Below, piece by piece: positions 16,474 through 24,553 of a stretch of DNA of 64,000 nt. A program made the translations under genes and the position numbers. Under the pieces are notes generated by a model, which saw nothing but the letters and a program-made list of their open reading frames with translations, was not told the origin of the DNA and searched no databases. The DNA lies in assembly GCA_041394265.1 (NCBI GenBank), contig JAWKIO010000005.1, positions 310,001-374,000 of the forward strand, in the 5' to 3' direction. The DNA comes from Acidimicrobiales bacterium. GTDB lineage: Bacteria; Actinomycetota; Acidimicrobiia; Acidimicrobiales; SZUA-35. How positions within the stretch are numbered: the stretch's first letter is position 1; each line of letters starts with the position of its first letter.

Positions 16474-16911
16474 TCATCCCGGCTGCTCCGACCGTGGCGT
16501 CGGGTCCCCTGCGCCAGGCATGACCGAGTCGGCGAACACCTCGGACGCCGTGGAGGTCGCACGAACGTTGCCGTCGGCAGTGGCCTCCGGTGCATCCAGA
16601 TCCTCGAACATGGCCACGAGCTGACGACCGGCAGCCGAGCGTTCCGATACCGAATCGGCAGAGCTTGCGACATCTTGGAGGAGCCGTGCCCGACCGAGCG
16701 TCGCTGCAGCGACGGCACCCTCTCTGACAAGACGCTCGAACGCCTCGACGATGAGGGCCCCTTCTCCGTGCTCAATCAACTCTGGAGGCGATTCACACAC
16801 GGGAGTTCCCCGAGCCGCGCGCTCTCTCGCCTCGCTCCGCCACGACCGAATGCCCAACGCCAACCCGGCTGTGGAGCCCACGCCCAATGCGACCAGTTCC
16901 AGGCCCGTCAT
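16474..16911 (-). CDS. Uncharacterised single-helix membrane protein under BlaI-type operator
   Basis: From ATG 16911 the 145-residue product has an N-terminal helix (LELVALGVGSTAGLALGIRSW) and a helical, Glu/Ala-rich cytoplasmic part (ELIEHGEGALIVEAFERLVREGAVAAATLGRARLLQDVA). No family is recognised. A BlaI-type operator lies 62-78 bases upstream, which supports this being a real gene. The longer frame to 17121 would run through the operator and is rejected. Confidence 0.5.
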   Translation of the reverse strand: MTGLELVALGVGSTAGLALGIRSWRSEARERAARGTPVCESPPELIEHGEGALIVEAFERLVREGAVAAATLGRARLLQDVASSADSVSERSAAGRQLVAMFEDLDAPEATADGNVRATSTASEVFADSVMPGAGDPTPRSEQPG

Positions 16912-16972
16912 CGGTCCAGACTGCGACTTGATAGTTGGTCGGCACAGGACCACGGCGAGTTCATGACCTTTA

Positions 16973-16989
16973 TCGTACAGTCTGTCGCA
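16973..16989 (-). promoter_or_regulatory. BlaI/CopY-type operator (unknown gene at 16474-16911)
   Basis: TCGTACA GTC TGTCGCA. It sits in the short gap between the leftward CPBP protease gene and the start of the unknown membrane gene. Confidence 0.6.
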
Positions 16990-17033
16990 AGAGGGTCTAC
17001 GAGCTTGGCCCCGCCGATCCTCCACCTCGGCAA

Positions 17034-17765
17034 TCACCAGAGCAATGCCACAGTCGTGGCATTGAAGGCGATGTGCGCCCAGATCGGTGACGCGAGTCCC
17101 CCGGTACGACGGGCCAGCCACGCCAACGTCAAACCGACGGCCAACAGGCCCGGGAACTGCACCAACTGAAAGTGGGTACCGGCGAACAGCAGCGCACTCA
17201 CGAAGACGGCGCCACCGTCGCCCAGACGCCTTGCCAGTCCTCGTAGGAGAACACCACGGAACAGCAGCTCTTCGGCGATCGGAGCGATAGCCACCACGCC
17301 GAGAGCAATCGCGGCTTTTTCGGGACCAGAGACCTGACCGAAGAGCGAGACTGCCGGCCCCGACACGTCGAGGTCAACGCCTGCGGCCAACAGAGGGAAG
17401 TAGATTCCCGGCACGACGAGTAGCTGGACGGCGACGCCGATCAGAACAGATTTTGCGACGTCCCCCGCCGCGAGGCCCAGCTCGAAGCCAGCACCAATGT
17501 CGCCAAACCCGAAGAATCGACCGGCGACGAGCGCCGCACCGACGAAACCGATCCAGAGTCCAAGCTGACCCATCAACAGCGCTGCGATTCCATCACTCCC
17601 TGCACCCGCAGTGACAGCGATCCCCGACGCAAGACTCGCGAGCAAGACGGCAATCAACCATCCAGCGAACGCCAACCACATCGGCCACCCAGCGGCCTGC
17701 AACGACCGTGGATCGGCCGATGCGGGCAGCAGAAACCCGGCCCCTCGATGCACGATGGATCTCAC
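17034..17765 (-). CDS. CPBP (CAAX-like) intramembrane metalloprotease
   Basis: The start is uncertain (GTG 17765 or 17753). The polytopic protein of about 243 residues has the family motifs: EELLFRGVLLRGLARR (motif 1, EE-x3-R), FAGTHFQL (motif 2, F-x3-H) and HIAFNATT (motif 3, H-x3-N), within helices such as LGVVAIAPIAEELLF. These are Abi-type glutamate intramembrane proteases. The substrate is unknown. A BlaI-like operator lies about 120 bases upstream at 17885-17901. Confidence 0.82.
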   Translation of the reverse strand: MRSIVHRGAGFLLPASADPRSLQAAGWPMWLAFAGWLIAVLLASLASGIAVTAGAGSDGIAALLMGQLGLWIGFVGAALVAGRFFGFGDIGAGFELGLAAGDVAKSVLIGVAVQLLVVPGIYFPLLAAGVDLDVSGPAVSLFGQVSGPEKAAIALGVVAIAPIAEELLFRGVLLRGLARRLGDGGAVFVSALLFAGTHFQLVQFPGLLAVGLTLAWLARRTGGLASPIWAHIAFNATTVALLW

Positions 17766-17884
17766 GCGACGGGCGAACGTTGGATCATGACAGGCACCAG
17801 TCGATGGTTGTTGCGAGCGGAGACAGAACGGTCCAGTTTCGTTGGCATCACCGAGGGAAACGACGGAGGAAGCGAGCAACGATA

Positions 17885-17901
17885 TCGCACAGACAGTAGT
17901 A
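17885..17901 (-). promoter_or_regulatory. BlaI/CopY-type operator (CPBP protease gene)
   Basis: TCGCACA GAC AGTAGTA. It lies between the leftward CPBP protease gene and the rightward ArsR gene. The closer fit is to the protease gene, since the ArsR operon has its own regulator. Confidence 0.55.
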
Positions 17902-18017
17902 GCAGAGATGCCGGTGACCTGTTTGACTTGGCAACGGCACTGAGCCATCCGGGGTCACCGCCCGCCGAACACATCGGTGCTGCCGGATACATCTGCCAGC
18001 ACCGATATGATTGGACT

Positions 18018-18362
18018 GTGAACGAGGTGATCGATCGAAGCGACGTCATCCACCTGGCAGCAAAGCTGTTCTGTGGCTTTGGTGATCGAACACGATTGGC
18101 CATCTTGGTCCTACTCGCCAGTGGTGAGCGACGAGTGAGCGACGTCGTGGAGTCACTCGACGGCTCTCAGGGCAACATCTCGGGCCATCTGCGATGTCTC
18201 AAGGACTGCGGGCTCGTTGCCGACCGCCGATCCGGCCGCGAGGTCTACTACCGCATCGCCCACGACGAGGTCCTCGACCTGCTGCGCTCCGCCGAACAAC
18301 TACTCGCTGTCACCGGCCACCACATCGACCTGTGCCCGAACTACCGACCGGCCAGCTCGTGA
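18018..18362 (+). CDS. ArsR/SmtB-family regulator, CmtR-like Cd/Pb sensor
   Basis: GTG 18018 gives 114 residues; the longer open frame upstream looks non-coding. The winged helix reads FGDRTRLAILVLLASGERRVSDVVESLDGSQGNISGHLRCLKDCGLVADRRSGREVYYRI. It has the CmtR Cys pair (RCLKDCG) and a further Cys near the C-terminus (HHIDLCPNY), equivalent to the third CmtR ligand. That three-Cys set predicts Cd(II)/Pb(II) sensing. It is followed 7 bases later by a cation transporter gene, its likely target. Confidence 0.87.
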   Translation: MNEVIDRSDVIHLAAKLFCGFGDRTRLAILVLLASGERRVSDVVESLDGSQGNISGHLRCLKDCGLVADRRSGREVYYRIAHDEVLDLLRSAEQLLAVTGHHIDLCPNYRPASS

Positions 18363-18369
18363 CACCCTC

Positions 18370-19158
18370 GTGACGATCACCCGATTCCACGTCGCAGCGA
18401 TGGACTGCGCGGCAGAAGAACAACTTGTCCGAATGGCACTCTCCGACGTCGACGGTCTCCGCCGAATCGAGTTCAACCTCGAACAACGTGATGTGATCAT
18501 CGAGCACGACACCAACACCAACACCATTGCCGCCGCGCTCGAACGACTCGACCTCGGCGTCAGCTACGTCGACGACACCAGTGAGATTGGACCAACCACA
18601 GACACCCGACGCGAGCACAACGCACTCCTTGTCGCTCTCGTGATCAATGCCGGTTTCTTCGTTGGCGAGCTCACCATCGGGCTCATCAGTCGGTCGATGG
18701 GACTGATCGCCGATGCTCTCGACATGGGTGCTGACGCAAGCGTGTACGCGCTCAGCCTCGCCGCAGTCGGGACCGCAGCGACGCGGAAGAAGCAACTGGC
18801 ACGAATCAGCGGATACCTCCAGCTCGGGCTCGCAACGATCGGACTGATCGAAGTCGTCCGGCGCTCCCTCACCGACAGCGAGCTCCCCAATCCAACCTCG
18901 ATGGTCGTGATGTCGATCCTCGCGCTCGCAGGCAACATCGTCACGCTCATCGTCCTCCAGCACGTACGTTCCGGGGAGGCACACCTTCAAGCAAGCTGGA
19001 TCTTCACCGCCAACGACATCAAGGTAAACGCCCTCGTCATCGCCGCCGCGATCGGTGTGATCGCCACCGACTCTCAGGTCCCCGACCTCCTCGCCGGTGG
19101 CATCATCTTTGCCGTTGTCGCAAACGGTGCTCGGCGCATCCTGAACATCAGTCGCTGA
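18370..19158 (+). CDS. Cation diffusion facilitator-like transporter with N-terminal HMA-like domain
   Basis: The GTG start at 18370 lies 7 bases after the ArsR stop. Residues 1-65 form an HMA-like fold (ITRFHVAAMDCAAEEQLVRMALSDVDGLRRIEF) with a single Cys in MDC-x2-E rather than CxxC. Membrane helices follow (LLVALVINAGFFVGELTIGLIS, then LIADALDMGADASVYALSLAAVG), where D-x3-D is the CDF zinc/cadmium site pattern, and later IKVNALVIAAAIGV. This architecture matches Cd/Zn/Co efflux proteins paired with CmtR/CadC sensors. The product is 262 residues. Confidence 0.85.
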   Translation: MTITRFHVAAMDCAAEEQLVRMALSDVDGLRRIEFNLEQRDVIIEHDTNTNTIAAALERLDLGVSYVDDTSEIGPTTDTRREHNALLVALVINAGFFVGELTIGLISRSMGLIADALDMGADASVYALSLAAVGTAATRKKQLARISGYLQLGLATIGLIEVVRRSLTDSELPNPTSMVVMSILALAGNIVTLIVLQHVRSGEAHLQASWIFTANDIKVNALVIAAAIGVIATDSQVPDLLAGGIIFAVVANGARRILNISR

Positions 19159-19241
19159 GTAACCATCGAGGACCGGCGCCTGCCACGGCAGCAACTGTCG
19201 CCCTCGTTGGTGTCGATTTGGCCCTCAACATCGTCCGATGT

Positions 19242-19258
19242 AGTTGTAACTTACAACT
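19242..19258 (+). promoter_or_regulatory. MarR-family operator
   Basis: AGTTGTAA C TTACAACT, a perfect 8+1+8 palindrome 20 bases upstream of the marR-type start. It is unlike the BlaI boxes and typical of autorepressed MarR genes. Confidence 0.8.
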
Positions 19259-19278
19259 GCTTTCCGTACGCTGCCGCC

Positions 19279-19719
19279 ATGCCACCGAATGGAACTAGCC
19301 ACGCACAGGAGTTCGTCGGACTCATCCACGCCTTCGGTGTCCTGCGAACCGACAGCACCCCGTGTGGGCAACCCATGTCGGTGTCGACCGCCCACGCAGT
19401 CTGCGAGCTTGCGACCACCGGACCGCTCCAACAAAGCGAATTGGCCGACCGTCTCGGCCTCACGACGAGTTCAGTCAGCCGCCTGGTCGATCAGCTCGAA
19501 CGCAAGGAGTGGGCAGCCAGGGAAGCTGACCCGGACGAGGTCGACAAGCGAGTCCGACTCGTCCGCCTCACCGAACGGGGACACGACATTGCAACGACGG
19601 TTCTTGCTGCCCGCTTTGCACGGTTCGAGCGCCTCCTCGACAAGATCGACCCCGCCAAGCACGTCCAGGTATTCGAATCCCTCCACCTTCTGAGAGAAGC
19701 TGCTGATGAACTTCGCTAG
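19279..19719 (+). CDS. MarR-family transcriptional regulator
   Basis: The 146-residue winged-helix protein starts at ATG 19279 (MPPNGTSHAQEFVGLIHAFG). The DNA-binding part reads GPLQQSELADRLGLTTSSVSRLVDQLERKEWAAREADPDEVDKRVRLVRLTERG. It contains isolated Cys residues (TPCGQP, AVCELA) that could sense redox or metal. The gene overlaps by 14 bases with a lipoprotein gene that is probably its target. A perfect palindrome lies in the promoter. Confidence 0.88.
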   Translation: MPPNGTSHAQEFVGLIHAFGVLRTDSTPCGQPMSVSTAHAVCELATTGPLQQSELADRLGLTTSSVSRLVDQLERKEWAAREADPDEVDKRVRLVRLTERGHDIATTVLAARFARFERLLDKIDPAKHVQVFESLHLLREAADELR

Positions 19720-20194
19720 CCGAATCCTCGTCGTTACGTCCGGCACGATCCTGACAATGTCGTGTGGCTCGTCGAGCGATCTCGCCGAGCGGCAAGAAGC
19801 CGTTGCGGTGGCAGGTGCCGAAGTGATGCCCTTCGATCTCGACGCCACGACGCACATCTTCACCGACACTGACACTGGGGGTGTGCAAGAGGTCGTCGCT
19901 GACGACCCCAACGACACAGCCAATGTCGAGATGATCGCTCAACACCTTGCCGAGGAGGCCGGCAAGTTCCAGGCGGGCGACTTCTCCGACCCCGAGGCAA
20001 TCCACGGCCGCTCGATGCCGGGCCTCGCTGTACTCGAAGCTCGATATGCCGAGATCGATGTCGAACTCGTGACCGGCGACGACGGTTCGACACTGATCTA
20101 CACCACCGATGACCCCGAACTGGTCAAAGCCATCCACGACTGGTTCGAAGCCCAAGCATCTGACCATGGCGAGCATGCCGAACACGATGCCTGA
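19706..20194 (+). CDS. Periplasmic lipoprotein of unknown function (MarR partner)
   Basis: The 162-residue protein starts MNFASRILVVTSGTILTMSC with a lipobox (TMSC). The mature part has MPFDLDATTHIFTDTDTGGVQEVVADDPND, IAQHLAEEAGKFQAGDFSDPEAIHG and LIYTTDDPELVKAIHDWFEAQ, ending in a His-rich tail (DHGEHAEHD). This family is often labelled aspartate carbamoyltransferase by database transfer, but it has none of that enzyme's motifs. It frequently lies in actinobacterial metal loci. A periplasmic metal-buffering role is a guess from the tail. Confidence 0.7.
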   Translation: MNFASRILVVTSGTILTMSCGSSSDLAERQEAVAVAGAEVMPFDLDATTHIFTDTDTGGVQEVVADDPNDTANVEMIAQHLAEEAGKFQAGDFSDPEAIHGRSMPGLAVLEARYAEIDVELVTGDDGSTLIYTTDDPELVKAIHDWFEAQASDHGEHAEHDA

Positions 20195-20281
20195 TGCCAA
20201 CGCCGTGCGCCACGGCCTCGACCCCAAGTAGCGACGGGCCCTTGGATCGCTGATCGATCCGTTGGCGCCTGGTGTTTCATC

Positions 20282-20298
20282 TACGATCCCCTGTCGTA
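20282..20298 (+). promoter_or_regulatory. BlaI/CopY-type operator (cytochrome c / multicopper oxidase)
   Basis: TACGATC CCC TGTCGTA, flanked by C and G to extend the dyad. It lies 59 bases upstream of the cytochrome c lipoprotein start. Confidence 0.7.
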
Positions 20299-20356
20299 GT
20301 ATGTCGGTTCGTCCGCGCTACGAGCGCTTGTCCCCGGCCCATGTGGGAGCTACACA

Positions 20357-20767
20357 ATGGCACCTCGACAAACCTTCGATCGACTTCTTCGAGTTCTCGC
20401 CCCGGCCGGTCTCGCTGTCGGCCTGACACTGATTGTCGGTGCGTGCGGGTCTGACGCTGCAACGTTCGAAACCGCTGGAGGCGGCGCCGGCAACGAGCTC
20501 GGCGCCGAGGTCTATGCGAATTCGTGCGCAGCGTGTCACGGAGCCGACCTGAAGGGCACCGACAAGGGACCATCACACCTCTCCATCGTCTACGAACCCA
20601 ACCATCACGGTGATGACTCGTTCCGCTCGGCCATTGCCAACGGAGCGCAACAGCATCACTGGACCTTCGGCGACATGGCGCCGGTCACTGGCCTCTCCGA
20701 TGACGAGGTCGTGGCGGTCATCGCCTTCGTTCGTTCCGAGCAGGAACGGCAAGGCTTCGAACAGTGA
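20357..20767 (+). CDS. Cytochrome c lipoprotein
   Basis: The 136-residue protein has a lipoprotein signal (LAVGLTLIVGAC, lipobox VGAC) and one class I cytochrome c domain: YANSCAACHGADLKGTDKGPSHL with the CxxCH heme motif, then a Met ligand in FGDMAPVTGLSDDEVVAVIAFVR. It overlaps the multicopper oxidase gene by 4 bases (GTGA), so it is probably the electron partner of that oxidase on the outer face of the membrane. It is the first gene after a BlaI-type operator. Confidence 0.9.
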   Translation: MAPRQTFDRLLRVLAPAGLAVGLTLIVGACGSDAATFETAGGGAGNELGAEVYANSCAACHGADLKGTDKGPSHLSIVYEPNHHGDDSFRSAIANGAQQHHWTFGDMAPVTGLSDDEVVAVIAFVRSEQERQGFEQ

Positions 20768-22233
20768 CCTCAGCAACCGCCAGCACCCACGAGCAACACG
20801 AGCGATCGCCGTCGAAGACGTTGGTGCGCATTGCCCTCGCCGTCGCTCTGGCCTCGGTCGTGGCCGTTGCCGCTTTCTTCGTGGTTCGAGTCACCGGAAG
20901 CGGTGCGTCACTCAAGTCGGAACTCGAGGACGAGTTCGCCGGCGCCTACCCGGCTGAGCCTGTCGGCGGCGGAGAGGTCATCGACATCGAGCTGGTCGCT
21001 GCCCCAGCAACGATCGAAATCATCGACCAGCCAACCGACGTGTGGGCCTACAACGGCACCGTCCCGGGACCCGCGCTCCGGGCCGCCCTCGGCGACACCG
21101 TCCGCATCACCGTCCGCAACGACCTACCCGCATCGACCACCATCCACTGGCACGGAATCCGCGTCCCCAACGACATGGACGGCGTCCCCGGCGTCAACCA
21201 AACCCACATCGAACCGGGCGACACCTTCGTCTACGAGTTCACCCCACCCGACGCCGGAACCTTCTGGTACCACTCACACACCAACGGCAGCGAACAACTC
21301 GAACGCGGCCTCTACGGCAGCATCGTCATCGACGAGCCACCCACCGCCAACCCCGACACCTACGCACAGGACGTGGTGTGGGTCATCGACGACTGGCTCC
21401 TCACCGAAGACGCACAACTCGACCCCGACTTCGACACCGCAGCCGACCGGACCCACAACGGACGCTGGGGCAACGTGATCACCGTCAACGCCACACTCGG
21501 CGAGACCCTCGAAGCCCAACCCGGGGAACGGATTCGCCTCCGGCTGATCAACGCATCGAACGGACGAGCCTACACCCTCGACTTCGGCAAACTCGAAGCC
21601 AACCTCGTCGCCGTAGATGGCTTGACCGTTGGCGAGGTGGGTGACGCCGCTGGGCTCGTCCTTGCTCCCGGCAACCGCGCCGATGTCGACATCACCCTGC
21701 CGGCCACCCCCGGAACCTACGTCGTCAACGACACGTTCGTCGGCACACCCCAGCCGCTGGCCACGATCGTCGTGCAGGGCGAAACTGCTGCAGATTCATC
21801 CTTCGCACCGACGACCAATGACAATGTGCCCGATTGGGCGGCCGCAGCCGAAGCAGAGATCGACCAGGAGCTCATCTTCGAGACCAGCAATCGAGACGGC
21901 GAATGGGTGTGGACCATCAACGGCGAGGTCTTCGGCGAGCACACCCCCGTCGAGGTCACCGAGGGTGAGTTCACCAAGATCAAGCTCACCAACCAAACCC
22001 ATCCGATGCACCCAATCCACCTCCACGGACAGTTCTTCAAAGTCCTGTCACGAAATGGCGAACCCGTCGACGAACCGTACTTCCGGGACACCGTGCTCTT
22101 GAACATGCTCGACGAGGTCGAAATCGGCATGGTCCCCCTCGACGTCGGCGACTGGGTACTGCACTGCCACATCCAAGAACACGCCGAGGCCGGAATGATG
22201 ACCGTCATGACGGTCACCCCAGCTGCTGACTAG
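20764..22233 (+). CDS. Multicopper oxidase (periplasmic copper oxidase)
   Basis: The 489-residue protein starts at GTG 20764 and has one N-terminal anchor helix (VRIALAVALASVVAVAAFFVVRV). All copper motifs are present: HWHG (residue about 132), WYHSH (about 168), HPMHPIHLHG (about 415), and C-terminal HCHIQEHAEAGM with Met as the axial type 1 ligand. This is a complete three-domain oxidase of the type that oxidises Cu(I) to Cu(II) or polyphenols. It is in an operon with a cytochrome c lipoprotein under a BlaI-type operator. Unlike the second copy at 45714, it is intact. Confidence 0.95.
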   Translation: MTSATASTHEQHERSPSKTLVRIALAVALASVVAVAAFFVVRVTGSGASLKSELEDEFAGAYPAEPVGGGEVIDIELVAAPATIEIIDQPTDVWAYNGTVPGPALRAALGDTVRITVRNDLPASTTIHWHGIRVPNDMDGVPGVNQTHIEPGDTFVYEFTPPDAGTFWYHSHTNGSEQLERGLYGSIVIDEPPTANPDTYAQDVVWVIDDWLLTEDAQLDPDFDTAADRTHNGRWGNVITVNATLGETLEAQPGERIRLRLINASNGRAYTLDFGKLEANLVAVDGLTVGEVGDAAGLVLAPGNRADVDITLPATPGTYVVNDTFVGTPQPLATIVVQGETAADSSFAPTTNDNVPDWAAAAEAEIDQELIFETSNRDGEWVWTINGEVFGEHTPVEVTEGEFTKIKLTNQTHPMHPIHLHGQFFKVLSRNGEPVDEPYFRDTVLLNMLDEVEIGMVPLDVGDWVLHCHIQEHAEAGMMTVMTVTPAAD

Positions 22234-22317
22234 GCCCAGATGCTCGACTCTCGCTTGGCCGCGCCCCTGCACGGTTCTCGGCGCACTAACGAAACTAGGT
22301 GACGAAGGTCCCTACCC

Positions 22318-22334
22318 ATACCCCCTAGGGGTAT
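22318..22334 (+). promoter_or_regulatory. CsoR-type operator
   Basis: ATACCCC CTA GGGGTAT, a perfect 7+3+7 palindrome with the TACCC/GGGTA arms of CsoR boxes. It lies 44 bases upstream of the small membrane gene at 22378. A related box precedes copA at 43345-43361. Confidence 0.82.
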
Positions 22335-22377
22335 CTAGCGTGGTTGGTGAAGCAACCACCAAACAAAGGGAAGCACC

Positions 22378-22644
22378 ATGAGCTATCTGGAGACCCATCG
22401 CAAGCATGTGTGGATGATCGGAGTCATCGCTGTTGCTGTGGCAACAATGAGCTTCGGCCCGGGAGTCGGTCTCGGCATCGGCGCTGGTTTTGCAGCCGGC
22501 GCGTTGCTGTGCGGTGCAATGCTCGCGGCAATCGTGTTCTTGGTCAGCAGGTCGGAGACGACGTCGACGCAAACCGAATTCGACTCGACCCAACACGCAA
22601 CAGCCGACGCCAGCCAACCGCCGTGGCGATCCATCGATACCTGA
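22378..22644 (+). CDS. Small membrane protein in a CsoR-box operon
   Basis: The 88-residue product starts MSYLETHRKHVWMIGVIAVAVA, with an AAAGGGAAG ribosome site upstream. It has two predicted helices (VWMIGVIAVAVATMSFG and GLGIGAGFAAGALLCGAMLAAIVFLVS) and a polar tail. A His near the N-terminus and a Cys in helix 2 could bind copper, but no known family is recognised. It lies directly downstream of a perfect CsoR-type box and is followed by a SHOCT gene. Confidence 0.7.
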   Translation: MSYLETHRKHVWMIGVIAVAVATMSFGPGVGLGIGAGFAAGALLCGAMLAAIVFLVSRSETTSTQTEFDSTQHATADASQPPWRSIDT

Positions 22645-22702
22645 TCGACTCGAACGGGCGACTCAGCAAACAACCACAAGACGTCAGAAAGGAACACTCA
22701 AG

Positions 22703-22981
22703 ATGAACACCACCGTGATGCTCCTCGGCGACAGCCGAGGATTCGAACACATGGGCGGATGGGGTGCCGGCTGGATGTGGGTCTGGGGCACCTTGATGAT
22801 GATCGGAACGATCGCCCTGATCGTCTGGCTCGCCCGGTCGACGAGCTCGACCGCTCCCCTACCACCAACTCCGACGACACCCGTGGATCGAGCACAGCAG
22901 GTGCTCGCCGAACGCTACGCACGCGGTGAGGTGTCGACCGAGGAATACCGCGAACGGCTCGAGAACCTCACAAACGGCTAG
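22703..22981 (+). CDS. SHOCT-domain small membrane protein
   Basis: The 92-residue protein (ATG 22703, AAAGGAA ribosome site) has one helix (GWMWVWGTLMMIGTIALIVWLA) and a C-terminal SHOCT motif (AQQVLAERYARGEVSTEEYRERLENL). The N-terminal half is Met/His/Gly rich (FEHMGGWGAGWMW). Proteins of this layout are common neighbours of copper ATPases and DUF305 proteins. The gene is 58 bases after the preceding small membrane gene and probably shares its CsoR-type promoter. Confidence 0.8.
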   Translation: MNTTVMLLGDSRGFEHMGGWGAGWMWVWGTLMMIGTIALIVWLARSTSSTAPLPPTPTTPVDRAQQVLAERYARGEVSTEEYRERLENLTNG

Positions 22982-23004
22982 CCACCCACGGAAGCCCGCT
23001 GTCG

Positions 23005-23769
23005 TCAGTTGTTGCGACCGACGGCGGCGACTCGTCCAGTTCGAGCGAGGGCCGCGTTGGCAACATCAACCAGCCGAGTGATGACGACGGCGCCGAGTAC
23101 CGAAGTCGTCGCTACGACGTGCACGAGCGCGCGTTGTTCCTGGAACTGGAATCCGACGACGTGGACGACAACAAGTAGGCCGGCCCCATAGCTCAGCCGC
23201 TGGGTGCGCTTCCAACGGCGAGCACCCAGCCGTCGCATCGATGTGGTGTTCGAGGTCGCCGCGACCGGAACCAGCAGGAGTAGAGCCGCAAGGCCAGCCC
23301 ACGACGCCAACGACATGACCAATAACAAGCCGGAGGACCGGACGTAGCTGAACTGTTGCCAGAGCTTCCATCCCGGGTTGTGTATCGTGATGGCGAAACC
23401 CACGTGGACGCCGGCCCACAGAGAGGCCCAAACACCGGTCGCCCGCCGCCAACGAACGTGAAGCTGCCGCCGGCGTCCGGCCAACCGCCGAAGTGGTCCG
23501 ATCACCAGGGTGAGGGCAAGAAACAGCAGTCCAGTTGTCCCGCTTGCGACACTCGATCGCCAGACCAGTGAATCGGCCTTTCGACCATAGGATTTGTCTC
23601 GCCACAGCTCGCTCGACAGATCAGTCAGCAGCCAAAGACCGACGGCCAGCACGATCGATGCGCCTCCCGCAGTCAGCTGCGGATGGGACCTGACCGCTCG
23701 CGCCGCTGACGCCGGCGCAACGAACCGTCGCCGCCTCTCGTTGCGCAATTTCACTGACTCTTGCGGCAC
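23005..23769 (-). CDS. Ferric reductase-like / YedZ-like heme membrane protein
   Basis: The start is GTG 23769 or 23754, giving about 254 residues. Six hydrophobic helices are seen, and His residues sit in the heme-type pattern of the ferric-reductase-like domain: VGVWASLWAGVHVGFAITIH in one helix, VVHVVGFQF and ALVHVVATTS in later ones. The R-rich loop RRLAGRRRQLHVRWRRATG precedes the first His helix. The likely role is electron transfer to a periplasmic metal or sulfoxide partner. It diverges from the DUF305 lipoprotein gene, with one BlaI-type operator near each start. Confidence 0.7.
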   Translation of the reverse strand: MPQESVKLRNERRRRFVAPASAARAVRSHPQLTAGGASIVLAVGLWLLTDLSSELWRDKSYGRKADSLVWRSSVASGTTGLLFLALTLVIGPLRRLAGRRRQLHVRWRRATGVWASLWAGVHVGFAITIHNPGWKLWQQFSYVRSSGLLLVMSLASWAGLAALLLLVPVAATSNTTSMRRLGARRWKRTQRLSYGAGLLVVVHVVGFQFQEQRALVHVVATTSVLGAVVITRLVDVANAALARTGRVAAVGRNN

Positions 23770-23779
23770 CGCCGAAATT

Positions 23780-23796
23780 TACGACAGTGCGTCGTA
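23780..23796 (-). promoter_or_regulatory. BlaI/CopY-type operator (heme membrane protein)
   Basis: TACGACA GTG CGTCGTA, extended by TT and AA into a longer dyad. It ends 11 bases upstream of the leftward start at 23769. Confidence 0.8.
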
Positions 23797-23845
23797 AACG
23801 GCAACGGGAAGAAGTCTGAGAAATCGGTCGCCCTGAACCTTTTCC

Positions 23846-23862
23846 TACGACAGAACGTCGTA
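23846..23862 (+). promoter_or_regulatory. BlaI/CopY-type operator (DUF305 lipoprotein)
   Basis: TACGACA GAA CGTCGTA, flanked by C and G. It lies 45 bases upstream of the GTG start at 23907, 50 bases from the preceding operator. Confidence 0.8.
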
Positions 23863-23906
23863 GTGTCACGATCTTCAACAACTCTTGGTCGCCCTTGGAG
23901 GACCTC

Positions 23907-24491
23907 GTGCACAAATCCATTCCCGTTTCCGCCGCGATTGCCGCAGCTGGTCTCATCCTCGCCGCCTGCGGCTCCAGTGACAGCGCAGCGGACTCGCCAA
24001 CCACGACCGCAGCAGCGCAGGCCGCCACTGACGCTTCCTTCAATGATGCTGATGTCGCATTCGCTCAGGAAATGATTCCTCACCACTCCCAAGCAGTCGA
24101 AATGGCCACACTGGCGCTCGACCGGAGCGAGAACCCGCAGATCCTCGACCTCGCCAGCCGCATCCAACAGGGGCAAGATCCCGAGATCGAACAAATGCAA
24201 GGATGGCTCGCGACATGGGACATGCCCGAGATGGACGACGAGATGGACGGCATGGCAATGAACGGCATGATGTCCGATGACGACATGTCCGCCCTGACCG
24301 ACGCGAGCGGCCCCGACTTCGACGCCCTGTTCGTCTCATTGATGATCCAACATCACGACGGAGCCATCACGATGGCAAAGTCACTGATCGACGAGGGTTC
24401 GGATCCCCAGGTCCGCGCTCTCGCCGAGGGCGTGATCGCAGCCCAGGAGGCCGAGATCGCCGAGATGGAAGCCCTCGAACTCAGCAACTGA
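23907..24491 (+). CDS. DUF305 lipoprotein (His-rich four-helix metal-binding family)
   Basis: The GTG start at 23907 has TTGGAGG upstream; the open frame extends to 23895. The lipoprotein signal is SAAIAAAGLILAACGSS. Two DUF305 halves follow: DVAFAQEMIPHHSQAVEMATLAL (M-x2-H-H) and a second pair FVSLMIQHHDGAITMAKSLI, separated by a Met/Asp-rich linker (MPEMDDEMDGMAMNGMMSDDDM) suited to Cu(I)/Ag(I) binding. Length is 194 residues. DUF305 proteins are frequent in copper and silver loci. It is regulated by its own BlaI-type operator. Confidence 0.9.
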   Translation: MHKSIPVSAAIAAAGLILAACGSSDSAADSPTTTAAAQAATDASFNDADVAFAQEMIPHHSQAVEMATLALDRSENPQILDLASRIQQGQDPEIEQMQGWLATWDMPEMDDEMDGMAMNGMMSDDDMSALTDASGPDFDALFVSLMIQHHDGAITMAKSLIDEGSDPQVRALAEGVIAAQEAEIAEMEALELSN

Positions 24492-24535
24492 GTCCATGAC
24501 CTGAACCCGGCGGTGGTGTCGAGCAAGCGCACAGA

Positions 24536-24552
24536 GACTACGCTCTGTAGTA
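24536..24552 (+). promoter_or_regulatory. BlaI/CopY-type operator abutting the propeller lipoprotein start
   Basis: GACTACG CTC TGTAGTA. The box ends one base before the ATG at 24554, so either translation is leaderless or the real start lies further downstream. Confidence 0.65.
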
Positions 24553-24553
24553 T

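Noticed and set aside
19242..19258. MarR palindrome as another BlaI-type box
   Set aside because: Its arms (AGTTGTAA/TTACAACT, 1-base spacer) do not fit the 7+3+7 consensus and it precedes a marR gene.
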